Source of the DNA: Pithys albifrons albifrons
Lineage: Eukaryota > Chordata > Aves > Passeriformes > Thamnophilidae
Direction: 5' to 3'
Assembly (NCBI RefSeq): GCF_047495875.1
Contig: NC_092480.1
Span: forward strand, 1,612,001-1,676,000
DNA length: 64,000 bases
In this document: positions 1 to 13,279 of the stretch, piece by piece
How positions within the stretch are numbered: the stretch's first letter is position 1
How the letters are laid out: each line of letters starts with the position of its first letter
Translations under genes and position numbers: made by a program
Notes under the pieces: generated by a model
Told to the model about the DNA's origin: nothing
Database searches by the model: none
What the model saw: only the letters and a program-made list of their open reading frames with translations

Positions 1-3000
1 AAATTCTGCTTTTTAGAACATCAGTTCCTTCCAACAGATCAGACAGTGAGTACCACTGAAATTATTGACTCATTTCACAACAGACAATAAAATACAGACT
101 ATTTTAAAACTAGTTTACAACCCTAAGCTGCTCTTGTGTCTTCTCTGGTCCTTCCCCACCGAGATCCCAATCACAGCAATTTTTTGTTGCCATCCTGTGA
201 ATTTTAACCCTGTTGACAACAGTTACCTCTTGTACTGAGACTGAAGAGCCACCAGTGCTGCTTTCCCCTGAAAGGCTGGAGGGTGAAGGTGCTAAACACA
301 TTTTGCATTCCCATTCAGGCTGTGCCTGGTGAAGTTTGGGATGTGCCACTGGGATCAAAGCTCCAGTTCATGGTGGGAAGTGAAGTCATTTGTGATTGAA
401 ATCATTTCCCTGCAGCCACACAGAGATTTCAACCCTGGGCCATCACAGCCCTTTGGCAAACAGGGGCAGGAGGTTCCCCCTGGTCAGGCAGTGCCATCAG
501 CAGGTTAAATTCACCCCCAGTGACATTTCAGCCCTGCTGCCCATCCTCTGTAACCCACAGAGATTCCTGTTCATGTCCTGCCTTTACTACTTTGGGAGAA
601 AAGTTAAAAGCAGAAATTCCCAGGAAAATAAGGATTGGCAAAGGACAGAGCCAAGCCTAGAAATCTGTTCAGGAGGAAGTCAGGGCATTAATTCAACTCA
701 GTTTCCTTCTGCCTGCCAAAAAGGGAGAATCCCTGACTCCTGCCCTTGGTGCTCTGTGGATTTGGTTGGGTGTTTTATTTTGGGGGGTTGATTGGCTTTG
801 TTTTCCTTGTTTGGGTTGGTTGGACAGAGGCTCTGCTGTGCCACCTCCCACCTGGAATTTCCCTGGAGCATCAGCCACCAAGAGAGGGGGACTTTGGCTG
901 TTCCTTGTGTGTTCTGCAAGAGCTCAGTGGACTAAACCTCCAAAAACATTAACACTGGGCCCAGGGCCACACAAAGTCATCATTTTACAGCTTTTGCAAG
1001 AACTTTCATTACCTTGAGAGAGGAGAATGTTGCTGACAATTAACAGAGGCTGCACCAGAGGCAGAGGAGGGCAGGGCACAGCATGTTGGAGGGGACCACT
1101 GCATTTTTCTGGCTGTGTCCTGACCCCTTGTCTTCAGCCCCAGGCAGCTCATGGAGAGCAGCTCCCTCCTGTTGGCTCAGCCTGAAAACAACCTCTCATC
1201 CCTCAGGAAGGGGCAGATTTGCTCAATCTCAGAGGAACAAACTGGAAACCCCCCAAGAAAAGGGGGTGAAACACTGAGCAGGCAAAATACCTCCTGTGGT
1301 GCTTCATTGCCAGCTCTGAGCTGCCAAGATTGGCACTTTCCCTCCCCCCTTCCCACTGTTCTGGTTTATTTAATTTTTGGAATTTAACATTCATAATAAA
1401 GAACCAGCACCTGGAATCAAGTGGGTAAGAGAATATCTCTAATGGGTAAGAGAATATCTCTAATTAAGAAAGGCCAATCACAGAGATTTAAACTGCAAGG
1501 GAAGTACTTGCTAATGAGAATGTTTAAGATTCAAGAATAGACTCCAAATATGAGAACACTGAAGTTTCTTTAATCCTGTTAATCTCAAACCAATCCTGTG
1601 GTGCTGAGGATCAGATTTTTGAGTATCCCAGAGCTCAGAGAAAACAAAACCCAAACCCAAATTCCAAGACACAGCCCTTAGAAACAGAATTTCCAACAGG
1701 TAATTCCTGCAACACATCCGAGTTCAGGTGAATCCCCAGGATGGCTCTGTCTTGACTGGAAATGGAATTGTATGACCAGCTGAGAATTCCATGTTTAACT
1801 GACAGATCCTGACTTCAAGGCAGAAGAAATTCAGCCACAGGGACCAAAGACCTTCCTGCAGGTTCACACAGTGCTGGGACCAGAGCTCTGAGTTCAGCAC
1901 CAGCCAAACCCCTTCCCCCAGGGCACACCAAGCCCTCTGTGCCCTGTGCCAGCCAGAACCTGGGGGAGGCAGCTGGCACCAAACACAGGCTCTGTCAGCA
2001 GGGGAGGGTTAATTGAAATCCTGCACATCCCCATCCTTCCTGAGCATGGCACAAAGAGCTTTCAGCAGCACCAAACCATCCCCCAGACCTCAATCCTGCC
2101 CTGGTGGGTGTCCCCCAGGAGACAGTGAGCAAGGAGAGATCATCCCCCTCTCCCTAAAGCACAGCAGCGCCCTCAGGAATGCCAAGAATGCAAAGAATCC
2201 ATACATTGAGAAGAGTGTCTTCAGGTCAAAGACCTGACAGGTTAAAGGAGCAGCAGGTTTGGAATGAAGCAGTTTGATGGTATCGTAAACACTTTGTTTG
2301 TCTTGGAGGTCCAGCCTGAGTGACTCTGTGACTCAGCAGGGAGGGCACGAGCTGCAATTACTGCAACCCTCTTTTACTGCAATGAGGACTCAGGGGATGG
2401 TTTTTCAAAAGAGAAACCAAATTCCCACCCTACAGACCAGGAATGAAGAGTCTTGTCTCCAGGTCACTCTCTAAAATTCAGTCCTGCAAGGAACTGGATC
2501 TCTGACCATCCCTGGTCCACACATTGCAGTGGGTTCTGTTAGTGCAGAAATTACCTGGACATTTTAAATAGTTTGGTTCTCCTCAGGAACTGCTTTAGTA
2601 CATACAAGTGGCAGGAAGGTAAAATAATGGCTCTGAAGTAGGAAAAGGTGCAGAAGGACTGAGAAACACTCCCAGTGGTTTAGGGGGTCACTGCTCTCCA
2701 GAGAGAACAAGTCTCCTCTTGCTTTGCACAGGTGGAAATCTTGTACCAGGTATTTGCTCCTCCTTCAGCTCTGACTTTTTGTTCTGGAATCACTGGAATG
2801 ATAACAAAGAACCTGCATATTTAATCTGGCAATTGGCATTTCTCTGACTAGGTAAATATTTAATCCTTTCCTCTTTTCCTTTTCTTAAAGCAAGATCTCC
2901 TTGTGTGAGCTGCTTTTCCACGAGCCTCTTAACCCTGGACAAGGAGGAGCAAATTCCAGGCAACACCTGTATTTTTGCATTTTCTCATTTCCCTACTCAA

Positions 3001-5720
3001 ACTTACCCTCAGCCAGTTCCACATCCCAGAAAATTGCATCATCTGCTCCTTGATAAGTGTAGTTTTGGGAATGTTCAATGCAGGAAAGCATTGGCTCAAT
3101 TAGCAAAGTCCTGCTGGAATTGATTCCCCAATGAAAGCAGCTCAGTCTGTGGTCTGAAGTGAGTCATTAACCTTCTGGATGGTGAGAACTCAATTTTTCT
3201 TGGTGGCATTTCCATTCTCTGGTCTCTGCTGTCCAAGGGAACTCCAGCATGGCCCTAAAACTCCAAGATATCACATTGTGGAGTTGTGTTCCCATTTCCT
3301 CTGTCTCAGTGAAAGCACTTTGCTGGCAGGGACAGGGGCTCTGATGCCAAAGAGTTCAACCTTCTCAGGGCAGAAATTTTGGGGGCAGCAGCTAAACAGA
3401 AGGAAGTGGTGGGGAATTTCCCCAGAGAGAAGGATTAGATGCAGGTCTAATTGGGTCAGAAATTGGGTCAGACTCCACACCACTGATTTATGCCAATGAA
3501 ATCCTGACTCCCAACGAGGGGAATATGTTGACACTCCATGGGAACTTGTGCCCAAGGAAAAAGAGCCACACGTGCCAAGAAACCAACCCAGACAGTGCCC
3601 AGGTTGGACTGGTTTGGTCAGGGAGTCTGAGCCTCTCAGGGTGCCTTGGAGAGCTTTTATTTACTCCTGGCTCAAGCAAATGACAGGAGCTACAGCAAGA
3701 ATAATCCTCAGCAAATCTCTCCTATCAGCAACAAACACATTTCTGTAAAATGCAACTACTCAGGAGCAGCAATTTGAACTCCTCAAACAGCCCTGTCTGA
3801 CTGGGAGGTTTCTCCTCGAATTTGGTGCCTAAGCTTAAGCAAACAGAAGGGTCTGGCTGTTAAAACTGCACACACCAACTCTCAGATTAATTCATTCCCC
3901 TACAAAGGAACCTGATGCCACTGAGCCCCTTGCTCAGCCCTGGATGGACAAGGTGTCCTTCCTTATTTTCAGACAAACAGCAGCTGCCCCATCCCTGCAG
4001 AAAGCCCCAAAGCAACGCTGTCCACAGCACTGAGCAAATAAAAGAGCTCAGCAATCTTGGAAGCTTTTCCAGAGTTGTTTTTCAGGGTGTTTTTATCCAG
4101 AGATCAGCACAGAAATGCCTGGATCGGATTTCAGAATTAAGGGTTAACTTTGGGTATCATGAACTTGGTTGCTGACCAGAGGAGTGGGTTGTTTTATTTT
4201 TGCTTTGTCCTCTCAGGCCAACCAGAATCCCATGAAATTCCTGCCTTCCATTCCTACAGGGAAATTTGTTATTTATTGTTGGTTTTTAAATCAGAATTAT
4301 TTCTCCATTTGCAAAGCGACTGTTTGAGGTCAGGGATGAGGAATAACAGTATTTTTACTCCTTTTTCAGGATAATCCCACACCCAATGACAATAATCCAG
4401 CAGCTCTGACCTTCCCCAGTGCTGTAAATACTCAGAATTAATTCTGTATCTCCACAGAAATACATGCTCAGGGCAGGGGCTTGGTGTGTCTCAGCAAAGC
4501 AGCTCTAGGCAGGCAGAATAAACAGAATAAACAGCATTTTTGTGCCTGTATAGAACAATTCCTGCCTTTCCTGGTGGGGCTGCCCTGGGTGGGAGTCGTT
4601 TCCCTGCTGAGGGTTTGGCTGGAGGCCCCTGGGAATGAAATCCAACCTGCCTGGCTGGGAACAGCTCCTGAAACTCGACCCAGAGCAGAACCCATTGTTG
4701 GTTGTGCCTTTCAGTGTTTCTTCAGAAGGGCAAAATGCACGGAGGGCTTTTGTTTCCTCATCCCCACTCATGGATTGCTTTAATAATTAACCCTAAATAC
4801 TCTCATTTAATTCCAGGAGTCCTCTGAGATGAATATTTTCCCTGGGCTTCCATCTGCACTGTTCTGACTCAGGACCCAAACCAGCCTCATTTCTGGAAGT
4901 TCCCAGTCCCTTCCACCACATTTTGGTTACAGCTCATGGTGGAACAGTCACAGTCCAAAAAAACAACACCAATATTTGAGTCCTCTGTTTTTCAGGGAGG
5001 GAAAAGCAAGAAAAAAATTCTATTTCTTTCATATTCCTCACTGATGCCCATTTAAAACCAAGACTGGGAGCCCAGGGAAAGCCTCACACATCCTCCTGCT
5101 GCATCAGATTTACTGCAACAGGAGAGTTCAACACCCTCCTCTGCATTTCCCTTCCCTGCTGGTGTCTGACGTGGGTTCTGCTGCCGAGCTCTAATTCCCA
5201 GCACCATCTAGTGACACAATTTGGGATATAAGGACAACATTTTACGTTGTCCCCCCTCTATTTTGTTGACCTGTTTTTGGTTTTTACTTGTCACAAATTA
5301 AAAGGATGCTGAGAAATCAGATACAAATAAATTACCATTGAGGGAAAGTCAAACAGTGCACATTGAGAGCAACTTACTGGTTTGGTTCCCTGAAGTCACT
5401 GCTCATTAGGTCAGGTCCTAAATGCTTTATTAAACTGGATTTTTTTTTAACAAATTCCTAAAATTCGATTTCACGTTTGCAAAACTATTTTAAAATGGTT
5501 TTTAAAAGCCAACCCCCATTACTGCATTTTCCCAGTGCTTTCAGCTCCAACTGAAACAACTGCACAGAAATCCCCCAAACACCTCAGGGAGTCCAAATGT
5601 GCATCCAACAAGGATCAGAAAGTGCTGATTCAAAATCCTTTTCCACCACCCAAAGGTTATTTGTATGAAAAACAAACCCTCTGTGCATGTCAGAGCAGGG
5701 GGAGTTTGCAAATAGAATAT
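1..5720. other. Gene-free left flank
   Basis: I see no exon, RNA gene or clear mobile element here. Open frames are short, overlap on both strands and show no recognisable protein motif. The only local structure noticed is a 22-nt direct duplication around 1,422-1,463 (GGGTAAGAGAATATCTCTAA twice). Base composition is ordinary bird intergenic sequence. Confidence 0.6.
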
Positions 5721-6211
5721 TCATAGAATCATAGAATGGATTGGGTTGGAAAAGACCTCTGAGATCATCAAGTCCAACCCTTGGTCCAACTCCAGTCCCT
5801 TTACCAGATCATGGCACTCAGTGCCACGGCCAAGCTCAGGTTCAAACCCTCCAGGGATGGGGAATCCACCCCCTCTCTGGGCAGCCCATTCCAATCCCTG
5901 AGCACTCTCTCTGCAAAGAATTTCTTTCTGTTCTCCAACTTCAATTTCCCCTGGCAGAGCTTGAGCCCATCGTGCCCCCTTGTCCTATTGCTGAGTGCCT
6001 GGGAGAAGAGACCAACCCCCACCTGGCCAGAACTTCCCTTCAGACAGTTCCAGAGAGTGCTGAGGTCACCTCTGAGCCTCCTCTTCTCCAGGCTGAACAC
6101 CCCCAGCTCCCTCAACCTCTCCCCACAGCACTTGTGCTCCAGTCCCTTCTCCAGCCTCGTTGCTCTTCTCAGTTGGGTTAGAAGAGACCTCTGAGATCAC
6201 CAAGTCCAACC

Positions 6212-6290
6212 CTTGATCCAATCCTACTGTGATCACCAGCCCAGGGCACGGAGTGCCCTGGGCTGGTGATCACAGTGGGGTTGGATCAAG
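6212..6290. repeat. 79-bp near-perfect palindrome
   Basis: Left arm 6,212-6,249 and right arm 6,253-6,290 are inverted copies (CTTGATCCAA... and ...TTGGATCAAG) around a 3-nt centre, with only a few mismatches. Both arms resemble CR1 tail sequence, as if two CR1 tails met head to head. Confidence 0.85.
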
Positions 6291-6415
6291 ACATGGTGGA
6301 TTCTCTGTCCCTAGAGGTGTTTCAGAGGACACTCAGTGCCACATCCAGTCCCTTCTCCAGCCTCGTTGCTCTTCTCAGTTGGGTTGGAAAAGACCTGAGA
6401 TCATCAAGTCCAACC

Positions 6416-6493
6416 CTTGATCCAACCCCACTGTGATCACCAGCCCAGGGCACGGAGTGCCTGGGCTGGTGATCACAGTAGGGTTGGATCAAG
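6416..6493. repeat. Second copy of the CR1-associated palindrome
   Basis: This is the same inverted design as the palindrome just upstream: CTTGATCCAACCCC on the left and GGGTTGGATCAAG on the right, meeting at CACGGAGTG. One base is missing from the right arm. Confidence 0.85.
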
Positions 6494-6740
6494 ACATGGT
6501 TGGATGAAGACATGGTGGATTCTCACTCAGTGCCACATCCATAGAATGGATTGGGTTGGAAAAGCCCTCTGAGATCATCAAGTCCAACCCTTGGTCCAAC
6601 TCCAGTCCCTTTACCAGATCATGGCACTCAGTGCCACGGCCAAGCTCAGCTGAAAAACCTCCAGGGATGGGGAATCCACCCCCTCTCTGGGCAGCCCATT
6701 CCAATGCCTGAGCTCTCTCTCTGCAAAGAATTTCTTTCTG

Positions 6741-8129
6741 ATTTTTTTTCTCAGACCTGCCCCAGCCTGCCCCTGCACACCAAGTTTTGCAGCTTCCACT
6801 CTGACACCACCCAACCTAAATTATTCCCCTCCACAGTTCAGCAAAGGGTTTGCTGTCAACCACCAGCAGGTTTTGCTCCATCAGCTCCATGTGAGAGCAG
6901 CCTGGGCTGCAGTTTCCTCTCTAACCCCCGGGGGAAGGACTGAACTCTGCTAAGAAAGCAGCACCTGCAAACACTCAGCACTGGGGGAGCTGCTTCTGAA
7001 CCCAGGCTCCAGAATGTTTCCTAAAGGTTTCCTTTGGCAAAGAAAACAGAAAAGAGGAGGCAAAAACCAAACCAAAGAACAGAGGAAATAATCTGATTTT
7101 TTTTGCTTGCAACACCTTTTTAAAATCTGCCTGAAAGAAAACCCCAACTTTCTTACTGAAAAATTAGTTCAAGTGAGAAGAACCCAAAGGAAGAATCCCC
7201 ACAATGCTCCAAATAATCAGATTTATCCCTTTTGTCTCTCTATGCCAATTAGGCCTCTAAATTTCAGCTTCTCCCTTCCATTTGCTGGGTATTTGTGCAG
7301 GAAGGGACTGGTGGAAATCTCTGGCAGAAAACTGATTAATAAACAAGGTTGAGCTCAGGCTTGGTTAGTTATTTGGAAAGCTGAGAAGTGTTTCATGTCA
7401 TTTGGGATTGGGTGATCGATTCCATCATGGATCTGCCAAGTCAATGGAGGAGAAACACAAAGCAGGGACAGCTCATCCGTGCCCAGGGGAGGTCACTGTT
7501 GCCTCACAGAAGGGATCAGGTCAGGCAGTTTTAGGTCAACACCCCAAACCACTTCCACATTTCGGAGTTCTGTCCTTACTTACCATTCCAGAAGAACACC
7601 AAAGGTCACACAACCACGTCCCTCTGAGTGGAGGCTGATGGTTCTCAGAGCTTTACTGAGAGGAAACCAAATCCCACCTCCAGGTGTGAAAACCAGGCAG
7701 AAGAAAAGAGTTTCTCCAACCCTGATCACCTGCAATTCCTCAAGAACAGGAGACAACTGGGTGTCCTCAACAATTTGCAGCTCCTGATCACTCTATACCA
7801 GAGCCCCAGAAACTGGTGTCCTACAGGAGGAGCAGCTTTGCTTGTCCAGGTCTGAAGAGGCACAGGCAGCCTGGAAGATGTCCAGGTTTATGTCTGAGGG
7901 TGACCAAGTCAAACAGCCCAAAAGGAGAGAGATTCCATCATGGTGGAGTATCTCAGGCAGGGAAACCCAGTCTGAACATGCCAGCTGTGCCATCCCTGGG
8001 GAGCTCGGAGTCCAAGGCAAACATTTGGAGGTAACCATGGAGAGACTCTGCAGATGAGTCAGGCACAGACAGGTCCTGGAAATGAAACAACAGAAGTCAC
8101 GCAGAAAGTGACAATGACATTGTCAACAA
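6741..8129. other. Non-coding stretch
   Basis: I see no convincing gene. Several 60-100 codon frames overlap one another on the two strands without domain features or splice context. Confidence 0.5.
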
Positions 8130-8560
8130 CCCCTCTGGGGTGAAGGGGCTGGAGGGGAAACGTTCTGAGGAGCAGCTGAGGGAGCTGGGGGGCCTCAGCC
8201 TGGAGAAAAGGAGGCTCAGGGAGGACCTTCTGGCTCTGCAATCCCTGCCAGGAATGGGGAGCTGGGGAGGGTCGGGCTCTGCTCCAGGGAACAGGGACAG
8301 GAGGAGAGGGAACAGCCTCAGGCTGTGCCAGTGGAGGGTCAGGTTGGACATCAGGAGGAATTTCTTCATGGAAAGGGTGGCTATAACCACTGGAATGGGC
8401 TTCCCATGACAGGGGTGGTGTCACCATCCCTGGAGGTGCTCAGTAAATGACTAGACATGGCACTCAGTGCTGTGGTCTGGTTGACAAGGTGGAGGTCAGT
8501 CCAAGGTTGGGTCTGATGACCTTGGAGGTATTCTGGAGCCTCACTGATTCTGTAATTCAG
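8130..8560 (+). repeat. CR1 LINE 3' fragment, forward orientation
   Basis: GAGCAGCTGAGGGAGCTGGG, then TGGAGAAAAGGAGGCTCAGG and, further on, a variant of the CR1 3' tail (TCCCTGGAGGTGCTCAG...GTGCTGTGGTCTGG...CTTGGAGG), follow the avian CR1 consensus in the forward direction. Frames are broken, so this is a dead 5'-truncated copy. Confidence 0.8.
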
Positions 8561-11500
8561 TAGAGCTGTGACCCACTTGCACTCTCCTGGTATTTTCGTC
8601 CTCCACAGCGAGGATGGCTCTGCAGACCTCAGGCTGTTCCACAGGCTCTGGTGCCTGCAGCCCTCAGGCCATGGACTGTGGGCAGTGGGTGGGGAGACAC
8701 AGCAGCCTGTACAGAACCAGTGGTGTGACTTCCTCAGGACAGAGGGAAACCCTCCTGGAGCTGAGCAAACCAACAGGAACCCTTTGGATACCTCCCTTCT
8801 CAGGGAAGGTGGTCACAGATGAGGTGACATCATCCAGCACACCCAAATAAAAGTGGAATGCACTGGGAAGGCACAACATGTGAAGAGTGACCTTGTCCAT
8901 GTGCCATGTTCTGATTTCTGTCACCTAAAGGGACAGCAGAGCATGGAATTGTCACTGAAAGAAAATCACCACCACTAAGTGAAAACACATCATCTTCCAC
9001 CCAACAAACCCAAATATTTCAAAGCCATTGCAAAGCAGGACAGCAGGACCAGAAGAGGCATCCTGAGGAGAGCAGAATGGCTGCAGCAAGACAAACCATT
9101 TTGCCTTGGAGCAGTTCTGCACTGCACAGGGAGTACACAGAGTTCATATCTCAGCTGTGGAAGGGACTGGAGCTGCCCAGGTTCCTTTGCTCAGCACTGC
9201 CAGCTCTCCTTGGAGTTGTGTCTTTGGGGGCATCACCCACAGGACCCTGGCAGCAGCCACCCCCCGGTGCCCAGTGCCCTGTCTCTGCCATGTTTGCTAT
9301 GAAGAGTGTGGCAAAACAGGTCCCAGCCCACTGCAGTGCCAGCACAGGCTCAGTGCACATCCCACTGCCAGGATCGTTGTCACTTGGCACTGGGAGCAGA
9401 GCCAGGCAGGACAACCCAGGCCTGACCCACACCAGCTCTGAATTTGTTACAGCCTCATTATTCAGCCTTTTAAATTACTGCTCACCCATTTAGTGCAGGT
9501 TCTCTTTACACAGGCTGGTGTTCAGCTTTAGAGGGAATTATATGCATAATTCTCTTTAAAGATGAGCTTTGAAATCCTTGCTATTTTATTTGTAATCCAA
9601 TCAGACACTGAAAGCAGAGAAAAGCCTCCTGCTGCCTTTCTGCATCCATGCAAATCCCACCACCCCCTAATCCCTCCGTATGCAAAAGAGAATATTAATA
9701 AAGGAATCCTTTGAGTTTCGTAGTCAGGTGAGTTCAGAGCTGGCAAAGCAAGAGCCTGCAAAGGGAAAGGCCAACACCTTCCCCAGCAAATGCCACTGCA
9801 GTGGGTGTGTGCACACAGACATGTAGCAACAAGGGATGAAGGGAGCTGGAGAGCATCCCCCTCCATCCACAGGCAGGCAAGGAGTGTTCAACCCTCTGGC
9901 AGCACAACCTGAAGGTTCACATGCAGAGAGAGACTTGCAGAGCTGCCCTCAGGATTGGCTTGGAGAGGACCTACTTTCATGCCAGTTATTCCCTGGGAAC
10001 CTCCAGGTGGTCACGGCTGGTTTTGCTGAAATTTCACACCCATAATCAGAATTCCTAATTCAGTGGATCAGTAATTCCAACAGGATACCTACAAAGGAGC
10101 AAGAATTTCCCCCAGCACAAAGGGCTGGCGTGCAGATTTTCCCACAAGGAGTGGGAAGTGCAAACCTGTCTCCCCTCAAAGCTCAGACAGCTGTTTATGC
10201 CCAAACCTGGGCTTGACCTCACCCCCCTTCCCCAGATGGTTGTCACTGAAGAACTTCACCCAAATATTCACACTCATATCCTCATTTCTTACACCTTCAA
10301 TGCTTGAAATTGCCTCCATTTCATAGAATAGTTAAAAAAGCAGAACTCTCTAAAACTGTGGAAGATAATGAATATATTCTACACCCCTGGGTGGAAAATC
10401 CTTTTCCCAGCCCCAGTTTCAGTGGGTAATAAACTAAATAGTTCTGTCCATTGCTGTGGGAATCAAGAGGTACCAACTGAAGGAGCATCTACAAATCCTA
10501 GAAAGTCCTATTTGGGATCTCTCTGCTTGCTGTTCATGCTGAAACTTGCCCTGCCTTGATGGATACAAAGGGACATGAGGCAACATTATTAGAGGGTCCA
10601 AACTGAAAATTGCTATTGAACAGTCAGAGGTGAAGCTGGAAATGGACAGCTCATACTCAGCAGTGCTTGTTTGTATAATAAGACTCATAAGAGCTATTTG
10701 AAATTAGAGCAACAAAGGGTTCACTTCAAATATCAGGTACCTGTTGGGGTTGGAAGCAGGAGAGTCACAAGGTTCCCAGTTAAACAAATGCAAAGCCTTG
10801 GAGCTCAGTCCTTTCAGTGGCCACATTCCAAGGGGTTTGGTGCTAGTTTGGAAAAGCTGCTTCCCTTCTCCTTTGGTCCTTTGTGTGCCATCAAACCAGG
10901 CTCATTCCCATTTTCCTGTGGGTGCAATCACAGATCCTAAACAAGCAGCGAAAAATATTCAACAGATGGAAATATGGAAGAGAATAGAAAGATGAGAAAT
11001 CTCTGCTGTGATTTACTGCCCCATAAATGCAATGACTCATTGCAGCAATTTCCTGTTTGCACTTGGCCAAATTCTCCCACCTAAGCCAGTGCAGAGGAGT
11101 TCCTGAGCTGGTGCCTCATCCTGCTGAACCTCCTACAGAATAACAGAGTTCCCTGTCCCTGGGGAACTGGCCTAGACCCCCACAATCAATAAGGCAAAGG
11201 GGCTGAAAAGGGAGGAAAACATTTACCCAAGCAGCAGAACGTGCCCTTAGCTAAAAACAGACACTCCTTGTCATCACTTTGATATCAGAAAGAGAGACAA
11301 CCTTTTAACTTCTGAAATTTCCTTTAACCAGTCCCTTCCCCTTAAGCAAACAGGTTACAATAGACTGGAACTCTGGCTCCCTGTGTCTCTGACCTGCAGA
11401 GCCCTGTGGGTCCCACAGGAGCAGACAGAGCTGCCCTGCCCTGGCAGGTGAGTCCTGGGCAGCCCTGCCAGGCTGGGGGGGCACCAGCCCTGTCCATGTT

Positions 11501-12053
11501 CTCCAGCTCCAAAGGCACTTCCCTTACTAGACAGAGGATCTGTGGGGCAGAGAGCCAGGAGAGAGCCCTCCCAGTGCCTCTGCAATGCAGAGCAGCTCCT
11601 GATTCCAATCTCCTTTCATCAATACCTAAATACTCCTTTCAACGTCCCTGAGCCTGCAGTTGGTACTCCCAGTGCAGGGAGAGCAGGAGACAGAGGGTTG
11701 TGCAGGTCAGAGAGAGGAGTCACTGCCCACGTTAAACTAAAACACAGATCTAATATTGCTCTTTAAATGTGCCCCAGAAGGTCTGGCTGCTCAGACTGAT
11801 ACATAGGATGAGATTTCTTGGGAGCAGAGCTGGAATGCTTTCCAGGACACTCCAGATGCATTTGATAAGCATTGTAATCTCTTCTCCAAACTAGATAACT
11901 GAGAGAGATATCTGCTTGTAGAGCTGAAATGGCAGAGCCCACAGGATGGTACAACAAAATACATTTCCCAGGGGCATGAGAATGGAGTTTAAAGCTGAGA
12001 CTGAGGTTTCCCTGTGACAAAGAAATGGACTTCCTACAAGAATTATATCCAGT
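8561..12053. other. Non-coding stretch
   Basis: No gene, RNA or mobile element is supported. Many overlapping short frames at 9,000-9,500 and 11,340-11,770 run in several phases at once, which is typical of GC-rich non-coding DNA. An undetected 5' exon of the downstream IkappaB-like gene could lie here. Confidence 0.5.
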
Positions 12054-12590
12054 TGTCATGGTTTAACCCCCCAGGAATAAAATACCCCCCAGGCACCAGC
12101 TCACATCCCCTGGGAGGAGACCTGTGGAATGGCAAAAAAGCTGTGGGTTGACATAAGAAGAGTTTAATAACTGAAATAAAGCAAATAATAAAAATATAAA
12201 TAACAATAATAAATAGTAATGGAAATGAGAGAGAGGGGGAGAGAGATAAATAAACCTTGATTAAGGCAAGTGAAGCACAGCCCAGTTCAGCCCCTCACAG
12301 TTCCTTATGCACCTCCTCACTGAAAACTCCTCGATTTAGGGTGAACTCCACTGAGCAACAGCTGAACACTGTGGCATGAACATCATTCTCAGGCTAAACC
12401 CCAAACACAGCCCTGTAGCAGCTTCCAAGAAGAAAACTAACTCTGTCCCATCTGAAAGCTGTTGCTGAGGAAAGAATTTCCAGCACATTTACCCCAGGAT
12501 CAGTTTGCACAGTCCTATCAACTACTCCAGGTCAGGGGCTGCTTTCCCTGCACGTGCATTTTGCAGTAACTCAGCCAGAGTTTGATTTTT
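12054..12590 (+). mobile_element. Probable solo LTR of an avian endogenous retrovirus
   Basis: The start TGTCATGGTTTAACCC is the usual 5' end of many bird LTRs. It is followed by an A-rich block (AGTTTAATAACTGAAATAAA and AATAATAAAAATATAAATAA), also common in these LTRs. No gag, pol or env coding sequence is visible next to it. The 3' boundary is uncertain because I found no matching target-site duplication, so the end given is approximate. Confidence 0.55.
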
Positions 12591-13038
12591 CTGTTCCATG
12601 CATTAAGAAAAACTATTTTCCAACTCGTAGTTAAGCTTTTCCTGGGAAAAGTAATTTCTTCATCAGCTGCTGAGGATTGTTAGGAAAGAGGGTGGAGCCT
12701 TCCCAGGCTGACTCCTCCAAACCTTACCTGAGTATAAAGAGCAGGGAACTGCAGCCAAGAAACTCTCCAAAGCTGCTTCCAGAGCCTGCTGGGATTCCAA
12801 GGCTGGTTTATTCTGCAACTGCTGGAACTTGTTGCTCCAAAGAGAAGAGGGAAACTGCATCCAGCTCCCAGTGGCTGATCACATTGGAGAATCTCATGCA
12901 ATCACCATGGGCTCAGTGTGAAACTGGATTGATTTTTTTAAAAATTTTTAAAATTATTATTATTTTGTTAAACACAACGAACAAGGGGATTTTTTCCTGC
13001 CCTCTTCTTCTTCATCTTTCTCTGCACACACAGTGGAA

Positions 13039-13279
13039 ATGTTGCAAACAGCCTGCATGAGTCCTGAGCTGCTGGTGAACCAAACCAGGGGGGAAAATGA
13101 ACTCTGTGTCTACAGCACAGGCCAGGGCTCTCCTCTGCCTGGGGAAACTGCCAGTCCCAAGGGCTGTTTCCAGCAGAGCCCATCCCTGCCAGACTCTGGA
13201 TTAACTGAGCTGAATGTTGCCAGTCCCCAGCCGTGTCCTCCTCCCCCACGGAACCCTCCAGGGGTGGCAGCTCCTGCTG
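13039..13279 (+). CDS. Putative first coding exon of the IkappaB-like gene
   Basis: The frame from ATG 13,039 runs open to a good donor (CTGCTG|GTAAGAG) and leaves one base over. That is the phase needed by the OCA exon at 16,111, where it makes a GAC codon. An acceptor-like CACACACAG ends at 13,033, so the ATG may sit just inside an internal exon, with a 5' UTR exon upstream. The encoded 80 residues are proline- and serine-rich with no known domain, as expected for the disordered N-terminus of this family. It is chosen on phase and splice site alone. Confidence 0.5.

Larger units (their letters stand above)
5721..6740 (-). repeat. CR1 LINE 3'-end cluster, reverse oriented, with two palindromes
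   Basis: The stretch begins TCATAGAATCATAGAATGG and continues GGTTGGAAAAGACCTCTGAG, the reverse complement of the avian CR1 3' end with its 8-nt tail repeats. A long copy (5,721 to about 6,155) and a second, shorter copy (6,541 to about 6,735) flank a segment holding two near-perfect palindromes (6,212-6,290 and 6,416-6,493). The minus-strand reading resembles CR1 reverse-transcriptase-proximal and 3' UTR sequence, but no intact ORF survives. A closely similar cluster lies at 29,621-30,440. Confidence 0.85.
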
